DNA of 8,322 bases from Bacteroidota bacterium (lineage in GTDB: Bacteria > Bacteroidota > Bacteroidia > Chitinophagales > Chitinophagaceae), in the NCBI GenBank assembly GCA_028876035.1, contig JAGWTK010000160.1, positions 1 through 8,322 of the forward strand, written 5' to 3'. The position numbers and the translations under genes were made by a program. Shown one piece after another: positions 1 to 5,932 of this stretch (its first letter is position 1; each line of letters starts with the position of its first letter). The notes beneath the pieces are model-generated. The model did no database searches. It was given only the letters and a program-made list of their open reading frames with translations, and was not told the DNA's origin.

Positions 1-112
1 TATGAACACCGAGTGCACCTGCGTAAGGTGAACCCATGATGGCCTTGTAGTTCTGAGAAAGGCTATTCACTACCACACTCAGCAAAGAACAGAACAGCAA
101 AAATTTCTTCAT
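1..112 (-). CDS. Exported protein, N-terminal fragment (possible outer-membrane protein)
   Basis: Only the first 37 codons are inside the window; the gene runs off the left edge. It starts at an ATG (110-112). The N-terminus is a clear signal peptide: MKK, a hydrophobic stretch (FLLFCSLLSVVV), then a likely cleavage near NSLSQ, giving a mature protein that begins around QNYKAIMGSPYAG. The Y-A-G-x-x-G-V pattern after the signal resembles the start of large Bacteroidota outer-membrane beta-barrel proteins of the DUF5723 type, but this is recalled similarity on very few residues. The gene begins 19 bp after the stop of the FAD oxidoreductase gene with no visible terminator between them, so it may be co-transcribed with the biosynthetic operon. 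No Shine-Dalgarno sequence is visible. That it is a real exported protein is fairly sure; its identity is not. Confidence 0.7.
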   Translation of the reverse strand, partial: MKKFLLFCSLLSVVVNSLSQNYKAIMGSPYAGALGVH

Positions 113-131
113 CCCGGGTTCAATTTTGTTT

Positions 132-1313
132 TCAAAAGGGCTCGCCATGGGTTTGGCGTATCAAAGATGCTATAAATCGCGGAAACGGTTGTAGCAATGA
201 AATGAACAGGTTGGTGAGCATCGGCTTGCCGAAAAATCGCTGCACCAGCCTGCCCGTTCGTAGCCTTTTTCCAAACAGAAGTCGCCATTGCGCACTGTAC
301 TGCGCTTCCATTTGCTGCCGGCTTATCTTTCCCTTCAAAAATCCATCCATTTGTTCCGCTGCCAGCTTGCCTGCATGCATGGCCATACTCATACCGTTGC
401 CGCAGAGCGGACTGATCACACCTGCAGCATCTCCAATCATCAATACATGTTGTTCTACCTGTTGTTTTTGGGTAAAGGCTATCTGTGAAATTGTAACCGG
501 TTCTTTCCGCACGAATTTCGCCTCGTTAAAAATCCTGGCCAGGTATGGATTTCGGTGCAAAACCATTTTCTCCAGTTCAGGGATGCTGCCATATTTTTTT
601 AACTGCGCAGCCGTGCTGAGATAACAGAGACAGTACATGCCATTGTCTACCTTCGACAAGCCACAGTATCCGTCTTCAAAATTGTGCAGGGCAATGGTGT
701 CTTCGTCGCCCTCCCAGTAAATATGGTATTTAACACCAATAAAATTGTTCAGCTTCCCGGGCCGCATCAGGGCGAACGGTCGTTTCCAGCGAATATCGAG
801 ATTGCTGCGTTTGCCATACGCGGCCACTGCACAGCGCGCTACCACCACTTGCCGCCTGTTGGTATTTGCCACAAACCGATCCTTCACATACACCAAATCG
901 GTCACCTTCTCACCCTCGAATAGCTGTACGCCTTCCTCTCTCGCAATCTTTGCCAGGCCGGCATCAATCGAATACCGGCTGATGCCGAATCCTCCGAGCG
1001 TTAAGGGGTGACGCAGCGTTTTACCATCCGGTGCACTCACGAGCAGCTGTTTGATCATAGGCAGGTCCATATCACTGAGCGGATACCCGAGGTTCTCCAG
1101 GAAGTTCCAGCATTCGAAGCTGATGTATTCACCACAAACGCGGTGAAACGGATACTCCTCTTTTTCAAACAATGCCACCCGGTAATTCAGTTTAGCCATT
1201 TGAATGGCCAGGGTTAGTCCGCCCAAACCTCCACCTACTACCACCAGATCAAAGATCTCGCCACTGCTTTCTGCTGGGCGGAAACCGGGTGCATATGGGG
1301 AAGTTTCGGTCAT
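132..1313 (-). CDS. FAD-dependent oxidoreductase (geranylgeranyl reductase / aromatic hydroxylase superfamily)
   Basis: A 393-residue soluble flavoprotein, complete from ATG to TGA. After about 20 residues comes the Rossmann FAD-binding motif VVVGGGLGGL (24-33), with the acidic E50 ending strand 2. A CGEYIS motif (60-65) and R113 in ISRYSID follow, both typical of the geranylgeranyl-reductase-like branch (COG0644). The second FAD motif is MIGDAAGVISPLCGNGMSMA (292-311, with G294-D295). The position where hydroxylases of the p-hydroxybenzoate hydroxylase fold usually carry a DG motif reads AAYGKRS (164-170), so the Asp is replaced. The enzyme could hydroxylate the polyketide ring or reduce double bonds in a prenyl chain; the sequence does not decide. 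It is the fourth gene of the biosynthetic operon, 4 bp after the methyltransferase stop. Streptomyces srs-type phenolic lipid operons also pair a type III synthase with a methyltransferase and a flavoenzyme, which supports a tailoring role. Confidence 0.9.
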   Translation of the reverse strand: MTETSPYAPGFRPAESSGEIFDLVVVGGGLGGLTLAIQMAKLNYRVALFEKEEYPFHRVCGEYISFECWNFLENLGYPLSDMDLPMIKQLLVSAPDGKTLRHPLTLGGFGISRYSIDAGLAKIAREEGVQLFEGEKVTDLVYVKDRFVANTNRRQVVVARCAVAAYGKRSNLDIRWKRPFALMRPGKLNNFIGVKYHIYWEGDEDTIALHNFEDGYCGLSKVDNGMYCLCYLSTAAQLKKYGSIPELEKMVLHRNPYLARIFNEAKFVRKEPVTISQIAFTQKQQVEQHVLMIGDAAGVISPLCGNGMSMAMHAGKLAAEQMDGFLKGKISRQQMEAQYSAQWRLLFGKRLRTGRLVQRFFGKPMLTNLFISLLQPFPRFIASLIRQTHGEPF

Positions 1314-1317
1314 GCTG

Positions 1318-2007
1318 TTAATTTTTCGAACAAATCAGCCAGCGGAAAGCCCATTTCCATTCGATGCTGGCATTGATGCCCGCTGCTGCACACAATTGCC
1401 GCCATTCACCGCGACTGAACCCCCTTCGCACACTCAGGGGCGCATCGTTCTTTACAAGGTACGAACGCGAGCAGACTGCCGTAATAAATTTTATAGAATA
1501 ATAAGCCAAAAAATGGCGGTGGAGATCGTTGATAAAGAATCCCTGCCGGCTGTGCCGCTGCATCCAGGTGAGCATACCACGCAGCTCGGTTTCCGGAAAG
1601 TGATGACAGAAAAGAGAAGAGAAAATAATATCGGCCTTTGTACCCTCCTGCAGTGCAGTTTTATAATCGCTGCAAATCAGGCTGGCACCTGTTTCTGCAA
1701 GACGGGTAGTGGCTACTTCGATACAAAAAGGGTTGATGTCGATCCCGGTCAACTGCACGTTGATGCTGTGTTTCCGGCACCATCGGAAAATCGTCATGAG
1801 GTTATCACCCCCGCCGCAACCGATTTCGCATACATGGATTTCTTTTTTCTTGCCCACTAGTTGCCGGAAACCCAGCAGTGTTACGGCATGTCCACCCAGC
1901 CAGGTATTGATGGTATTCAATTCCTGCATGTTCCGGCGGATATCCTCAAAGGGAATATCCGTCCGGTCGAGCAATTCCTGCTGGTATGAGCGTTGTTTAA
2001 AATTCAA
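1318..2007 (-). CDS. Class I SAM-dependent methyltransferase
   Basis: A 229-residue soluble methyltransferase with the Rossmann-type fold. Motif I is VCEIGCGGGDNL (59-70), the acidic residue binding the SAM ribose is D90 in LTGIDIN, and DIIFSSLFCHHF (126-137) is the motif IV/post-motif region. No membrane segment is evident. The start is a TTG (2005-2007): an in-frame TAA at 2017-2019 blocks any upstream start and the next Met is residue 27, inside a helix (NMQELNTINTWLGGH) that appears to belong to the domain. It lies 23 bp after the polyketide synthase stop and 4 bp before the oxidoreductase start, so it probably methylates an oxygen or carbon of the polyketide made by this operon. Which atom, and whether before or after prenylation, cannot be seen. 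It differs in type from the membrane-bound isoprenylcysteine-methyltransferase-like enzymes found in srs and bps phenolic lipid operons. Confidence 0.9.
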   Translation of the reverse strand: MNFKQRSYQQELLDRTDIPFEDIRRNMQELNTINTWLGGHAVTLLGFRQLVGKKKEIHVCEIGCGGGDNLMTIFRWCRKHSINVQLTGIDINPFCIEVATTRLAETGASLICSDYKTALQEGTKADIIFSSLFCHHFPETELRGMLTWMQRHSRQGFFINDLHRHFLAYYSIKFITAVCSRSYLVKNDAPLSVRRGFSRGEWRQLCAAAGINASIEWKWAFRWLICSKN

Positions 2008-2030
2008 TGGGCTTGGTTAGGGTAATAGCA

Positions 2031-3119
2031 TCAGGCGGTGCCCAGTACAAAGGTCTCCATGGTAAGGCCCGGACCAAAGGCAGCACCGAAATAGGTGTCA
2101 TCGGCGGACTTCGCCTTACCCATCAGTTCTTTCAGCACAAACAAAATGGTAGGGGATGACATATTCCCAAAATCATTCAGTACCTGGTAACTCGCCTGGA
2201 AAGCGTCTTCCGGCAACTGCATGGTTTTTTTGATGGTATCAAGGATACGTCTTCCACCGGGGTGAATGCACCAATGATCAATTTGATGGGTTGTTGTTCC
2301 GCTATGTTCGAGGGCGCGATGGGTAAGCGCTTCAAAATCTTCCCCCAGCAAATCCGGCACATAACCGCTCAGCGTCATCAAAAAACCGGTGCCTGATAAT
2401 TCCCAGGCCATGTCTTTTTTACCGCGCGGTACTACTTCGGAATAAAAGCCTTTTACCGGCAACCCTTTTTTCGCATAGGCATCACCGGTAATTAAAATCG
2501 CGGCAGCGCCATCACCAAACAAAAGACTGGAAGCAATATTATCCGGTGTCGGTTCTTTTTGAAAATGCAGGGTGCAGAGTTCGGTACAAACAATCATCAC
2601 TTTGGCGGCGGCATCCGACCGGCAAATGGTATCCGCCATCTTCATCGCATGGATGGCCGCGTAACAGCCCATGAAATTGACCGAGGTTCGGAAAATATTT
2701 TTGGGCAGATCGAGCAATTCCATCACCTGCAAATCCAAACCCGGCGCACTCATGCCCGTACAACTCACCGTGATCAAATGGGTGATTTCCCGCGAGTGAA
2801 TATGACCATCGGCACAACGACGGATGGCATCTACACTCAATGCCGGTGCATGTTTCTGGTACCAAAGCATTCTCAGTTCCAGCGAAGGAAATGGTTCCAG
2901 GTTTTCCGAATGCGGGTAGAATTTCCATTCGGGGAGCGGACGGTTGTAATCAGGCACCACCGAGTAGCGTGTTTTGATACCGCTATGATGATACAGAAAC
3001 CGCAGCTTTCGTTTATCGGTCTCATTCATGGCATATACCTGTTCCATGAAATGCATGATATCGTCCTGCTGGTGACGATACGATGGCGTGCTGGTTCCTA
3101 TCGAAATTATTTTACTCAA
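2031..3119 (-). CDS. Type III polyketide synthase (chalcone/stilbene synthase family)
   Basis: A 362-residue, full-length homodimeric condensing enzyme of the thiolase fold. All three catalytic residues are present: Cys152 in NFMGCYAAIHAMK, His286 in CIHPGGRRILD and Asn319 in NDFGNMSSP. Other family hallmarks are SCTGMSAPGLD (119-129), FGDGAAA (201-207) and the C-terminal FGPGLTMET (348-356). Such enzymes extend an acyl-CoA starter with malonyl-CoA and cyclise the chain to a resorcinol, pyrone, phloroglucinol or naphthalene ring. Bacterial relatives often use fatty-acyl starters, but starter and product cannot be deduced here. The start is a TTG (3117-3119) whose TTGA overlaps the UbiA stop by 4 bp. 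An in-frame TGA lies immediately upstream and the next Met is residue 22, so TTG is the only start that keeps the first beta strand (KIISIGTSTP). Translation is probably coupled to the prenyltransferase. Confidence 0.96.
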   Translation of the reverse strand: MSKIISIGTSTPSYRHQQDDIMHFMEQVYAMNETDKRKLRFLYHHSGIKTRYSVVPDYNRPLPEWKFYPHSENLEPFPSLELRMLWYQKHAPALSVDAIRRCADGHIHSREITHLITVSCTGMSAPGLDLQVMELLDLPKNIFRTSVNFMGCYAAIHAMKMADTICRSDAAAKVMIVCTELCTLHFQKEPTPDNIASSLLFGDGAAAILITGDAYAKKGLPVKGFYSEVVPRGKKDMAWELSGTGFLMTLSGYVPDLLGEDFEALTHRALEHSGTTTHQIDHWCIHPGGRRILDTIKKTMQLPEDAFQASYQVLNDFGNMSSPTILFVLKELMGKAKSADDTYFGAAFGPGLTMETFVLGTA

Positions 3120-3979
3120 TCAGCGATTGTTTTCCAGATGATCAAAATTAAAAAACCGGTGTTGGTGCAGATGGACGCGATCCAGTTCAACCGCATGGTA
3201 TGACGGAAATCGGCTGCCCTGGTATCCTTCCACACTTTTCGTGCCCATATAAAAAAATATACGGGAACCGGCAGCATACAGGTTGCCAGTACAAAAAATT
3301 GATTCCATTCCAGGCTGCTGAAGAAATGCCAGGCCAGCACCAGGAAGGCAAAAAAATACACCAGTGCTGCAAACACAAAAGTGCCCCGATACCCTAAGCG
3401 GCGGCTGATGCTTTGAACACCGTCCTTTGCATCTGCTTCGTGCTGGTACACCTGCGTTAACGGGTAAAAGCCGCCTACCAGCAAACTGGCCGCCAGCATC
3501 CCGCTTTCGGGCACGTTGAAAGATAAATCCCGGTGTGAGCCATGGTACACCAACCAAAAAGTAGCGGCGCCCTGGAAAATCACAACAGTGAGATAACCGA
3601 TCAACGGAAACCTTTTCAACCGGATACCGCGGTAACTATATGCCCGCGATGCCAGGATGTAGAGCAAAATACCCAACGCAAACGGAAGATCAATCAGCAA
3701 CGAAAGCAATACCGCTGCAATATCCATCAACAGGCAAACCCGGAACAATTCCTTTGTAGGGGCCATCGGGTTTTCAATACCACCAATACTTGTTTCATCG
3801 CGATCCATATAGCTGTTGTACCCGTTGCTCGCAGGGTATACCAGCAGGTGCAGGATTACAAACACGAGGGCCGCATGCCACCAGTTGGTATACAGTACAC
3901 GGCTCAGGGCGAATAGATACACCGGCAGCAGGAAAAAAGAAAATTGAAAGCGGAGCAATTGAATGGTCGACCGTTCCAT
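3116..3979 (-). CDS. UbiA-family membrane prenyltransferase
   Basis: A 287-residue integral membrane protein with about eight or nine hydrophobic helices, the usual UbiA size. The first Asp-rich motif is NGYNSYMDRDE (52-62), followed by SIGGIENPMAP. The second is YQHEADAKDG (178-187, D183 and D186). The family's YSYRGIRLKR segment (114-123) lies between them. UbiA enzymes transfer a polyprenyl group from its diphosphate, with magnesium held by these Asp residues, onto an aromatic or similar acceptor at the membrane. The first motif is not the textbook NDxxDxxxD: here the Asp residues are D59 and D61, and the later R-P pair reads N-P, pointing to a distinct subfamily. It is the first gene of the operon, starting at an ATG 89 bp beyond the pdhC terminator. 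The likely acceptor is the product of the downstream polyketide synthase, although menaquinone, heme or hopanoid-type acceptors cannot be excluded. Confidence 0.92.
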   Translation of the reverse strand: MERSTIQLLRFQFSFFLLPVYLFALSRVLYTNWWHAALVFVILHLLVYPASNGYNSYMDRDETSIGGIENPMAPTKELFRVCLLMDIAAVLLSLLIDLPFALGILLYILASRAYSYRGIRLKRFPLIGYLTVVIFQGAATFWLVYHGSHRDLSFNVPESGMLAASLLVGGFYPLTQVYQHEADAKDGVQSISRRLGYRGTFVFAALVYFFAFLVLAWHFFSSLEWNQFFVLATCMLPVPVYFFIWARKVWKDTRAADFRHTMRLNWIASICTNTGFLILIIWKTIAD

Positions 3980-3993
3980 ATGTTCAAGGTAGG

Positions 3994-4004
3994 CAAAAAA
4001 ATTA
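3994..4004 (-). promoter_or_regulatory. Candidate promoter element for the biosynthetic operon
   Basis: On the minus strand this stretch reads TAATTTTTTTG, which resembles the Bacteroidota -7 consensus TAnnTTTG but carries two extra T residues or one mismatch. It lies 14 bp before the UbiA ATG and downstream of the pdhC terminator, where an operon promoter is expected. No convincing -33 TTG box was found at the usual distance. The position is supported by context more than by the match. Confidence 0.25.
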
Positions 4005-4068
4005 TCAGCAGGTGCCAGGCAGCATCAGCACAGCGGGGTGAACGCAAAAAGCCATTACCCTGATGCGC

Positions 4069-4099
4069 AAAAAAAAGACCGCTTCGCAGCAGTCTTTTT
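4069..4099 (-). terminator. Rho-independent terminator after pdhC
   Basis: On the minus strand, AAAAAGAC-T-GCT, a GCGA tetraloop, then AGC-G-GTCTTTTT form a 12-bp hairpin. It contains one T-G wobble and has a GNRA-type loop, and it runs on into further T residues. It begins 22 bp after the pdhC stop codon. It should end pdhC transcription and separate it from the UbiA-led operon. The flanking A and T runs are near-symmetrical, but no plus-strand gene is present to use it. Confidence 0.85.
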
Positions 4100-4121
4100 G
4101 AAAAACGTTTATTGATACCTG

Positions 4122-5765
4122 TTATACCAGCATTCTCAGCGGCTCTTCCAGCAGGCTCTTCAGGGTGAGCAGGAAAGCAGCCCCGGTCGCACCATCCACC
4201 ACGCGGTGGTCGCAGCTTAGGGTCACCTTCATTACGTTGCCGGGTTTTACTACACCATCTTTCACAACGGGAACCTGCTGAATACCTCCAACGGCGAGGA
4301 TACAACTGTCGGGCGGGTTAATAATGGCAGTGAACTCATCTACTCCAAACATACCGAGGTTGGAAATGGTAAACGTATTGCCCTCCCAGTCGCTGGGTTG
4401 TAATTTTTTATCTTTTGCTCTTTGCGCAAAGTCTTTTACTTCTGCACCGATCTGACTCAGTGATTTGGTATCTGCGAAACGAACCACCGGTACCAGCAAT
4501 CCATCGGGAACGGCGACGGCTACGCCAATGTTCACATGGTGGTTGGTGCGGATGGTGTCGCCCAGCCAGCTGCTGTTCACTGCAGGGTGTTGTTTCAATG
4601 CAAGCGCGCATGCCTTCAGCACCATGTCGTTGAATGAAATCTTCACCTTGGCCACTTCATTGATTTTGGCGCGGCTCTCAACGGCCTTGTCCATATCAAT
4701 GCTCATCGTCACATAAAAATGCGGCGCGGTGAATTTGCTTTCTGCGAGACGCTTCGCAATCACCTTGCGCATCTGTGATACCGGTGTGTCGTCGAAGCTT
4801 ACTTGTCCGGCCGGTACGTTGTTTACCGGTGCTGAACTTGTTGCTGCTTTTGCAGGTGCTGTACTTGCGCTGGCGGCTGATGGTTTAAAATTATCAACGT
4901 CCGATTTTGTAATCCTTCCGCCATCACCCGTTCCTCTTACCTGGGAAAGGTTAATGCCTTTTTCAGCAGCAAGTTTTTTTGCGAGGGGGGAAGCCTTTAC
5001 CCGACCATTGCTGTTTTCAGCGACGGCTGGCGCTTCCACGGTTGCAGTGGCAGCAGCGGTTTCCGCTTTCGTTTCGCCAGCAGCAGCGGGTGCCGCAACG
5101 CCGCCTTTGGCAGCTGCTACGAGTTTTTCTACATCTACTTTACCTTCTTCACCAATGATACAAAGCAGTGCGTTCACCGGAACTTTATCACCCTTCTGCG
5201 CACCCACGTAAAGGAGTTTGCCATTTTTATAGCTCTCCAGTTCCATGGTGGCTTTGTCGGTTTCTACATCTGCCAGCAAGTCGCCTTTCTTCACGGTATC
5301 ACCTACTTTTTTATGCCATCCGGCAATCACGCCTTCGGTCATGGTATCGCTCAAACGTGGCATCAATATCACTTCCTCCACTTTGCTCAAATCAATAGCG
5401 CTACCCGCAGCGGCCGGAGCAGCTGCTTCTTTTGCAGGTGCTGCCTGCTTTGCGGTTTCTTTTTTCGGTTCAGCCGCTGGTGCCGGAGCCGTGCCACCGC
5501 CTTTCACCAGGCTGGAAATATCTTCGCCGGGGTTGCCGATAATGGCCAGCAGGTCGTTCACCTGCAGCTTACCGCCTTTATCGGTGCCAATATGCAGGAG
5601 GGTGCCATCTTTATAACTTTCCAGCTCCATGGTCGCCTTGTCGGTCTCCACTTCGGCCAGCAAATCGCCCTTTTTAACAGTGTCGCCTACTTTTTTGTGC
5701 CACGCAGCAATCACCCCTTCGGTCATGGTATCGCTCAAACGCGGCATAAGAATCGATTCCGCCAT
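4122..5765 (-). CDS. pdhC: Pyruvate dehydrogenase E2, dihydrolipoamide acetyltransferase
   Basis: A 547-residue core subunit of the pyruvate dehydrogenase complex. It carries the acetyl group on swinging lipoyl arms and transfers it to CoA. Domains in order: lipoyl domain 1 (about 1-80, lipoyl-lysine K43 in ETDKATMELES), an Ala/Pro/Lys-rich linker, lipoyl domain 2 (about 131-207, K171 in the same motif), a second Ala-rich linker, the E1/E3-binding domain (256-293, KASPLAKKLAAEKGI to GRITKSDV), another flexible linker, and the catalytic acyltransferase domain (about 325-547). The active-site motif SCDHRVVDG (517-525) has H520 and D524. It starts at an ATG and is followed by a strong terminator. 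No E1 or E3 gene adjoins it, so it appears to be a separate transcription unit. A 2-oxoglutarate dehydrogenase E2 normally has one lipoyl domain, so pyruvate is the better assignment, although a branched-chain enzyme is not strictly excluded. Confidence 0.93.
   Translation of the reverse strand: MAESILMPRLSDTMTEGVIAAWHKKVGDTVKKGDLLAEVETDKATMELESYKDGTLLHIGTDKGGKLQVNDLLAIIGNPGEDISSLVKGGGTAPAPAAEPKKETAKQAAPAKEAAAPAAAGSAIDLSKVEEVILMPRLSDTMTEGVIAGWHKKVGDTVKKGDLLADVETDKATMELESYKNGKLLYVGAQKGDKVPVNALLCIIGEEGKVDVEKLVAAAKGGVAAPAAAGETKAETAAATATVEAPAVAENSNGRVKASPLAKKLAAEKGINLSQVRGTGDGGRITKSDVDNFKPSAASASTAPAKAATSSAPVNNVPAGQVSFDDTPVSQMRKVIAKRLAESKFTAPHFYVTMSIDMDKAVESRAKINEVAKVKISFNDMVLKACALALKQHPAVNSSWLGDTIRTNHHVNIGVAVAVPDGLLVPVVRFADTKSLSQIGAEVKDFAQRAKDKKLQPSDWEGNTFTISNLGMFGVDEFTAIINPPDSCILAVGGIQQVPVVKDGVVKPGNVMKVTLSCDHRVVDGATGAAFLLTLKSLLEEPLRMLV
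5202..5750 (-). repeat. Intragenic duplication: two near-identical lipoyl modules in pdhC
   Basis: Residues 6-60 (bases 5586-5750) and 134-188 (bases 5202-5366) of the E2 protein match at 49 of 55 positions, with an offset of exactly 128 codons (384 bp). The DNA is also close: 26 consecutive bases are identical at 5716-5741 and 5332-5357. This points to a fairly recent duplication or continuing gene conversion between the modules. Multiple lipoyl domains are common in E2 proteins. Confidence 0.9.
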
Positions 5766-5787
5766 AGTATGGATAAAATTTGAACGC

Positions 5788-5818
5788 CGAAATTAAGGCA
5801 AAAACAGCAATTGAAACC
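5788..5818 (-). promoter_or_regulatory. Candidate pdhC promoter
   Basis: On the minus strand, TTTC (5816-5813) and TAATTTCG (5795-5788) are separated by 17 bp. They resemble the Bacteroidota -33 (TTTG) and -7 (TAnnTTTG) boxes with one mismatch each. The -7-like box lies 22 bp before the pdhC ATG. The rest of the 167-bp spacer (5766-5932) holds a weak 5-bp GC hairpin near 5847-5863 but no convincing terminator for the upstream amidohydrolase gene. Confidence 0.3.
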
Positions 5819-5932
5819 CTGTGTTTTTTAGGTTGTTATGGGCTGGGCCGGCAATCATGGCCGGGCATTGTTGTGTCACTCCCTTGTACGGCAAATCATT
5901 GGGCAGCAGGGGCCTTGTTTCCGGTTGTTTGT

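Noticed and set aside
1204..1860. 218-codon open frame on the plus strand
   Set aside because: It lies antisense to the methyltransferase and oxidoreductase genes, shows no recognisable domain and has a composition typical of the reverse frame of a coding region.
2559..3203. 214-codon open frame on the plus strand
   Set aside because: It is antisense to the type III polyketide synthase, whose catalytic motifs are intact in the minus frame; the plus frame shows no motif.
132..3979. Flexirubin or aryl polyene cluster
   Set aside because: Those pathways use type II ketosynthase/chain-length pairs, acyl carrier proteins and ammonia-lyase-type genes, none of which is present here.
4122..5765. 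pdhC as part of the biosynthetic operon (acetyl-CoA supply for the polyketide synthase)
   Set aside because: A strong intrinsic terminator lies between pdhC and the UbiA gene, and pdhC is a general metabolic gene; adjacency alone does not support a dedicated role.
5847..5863. Hairpin CCGGC...GCCGG as a terminator for the amidohydrolase gene
   Set aside because: The stem is only 5 bp and is not followed by a T run on the minus strand.
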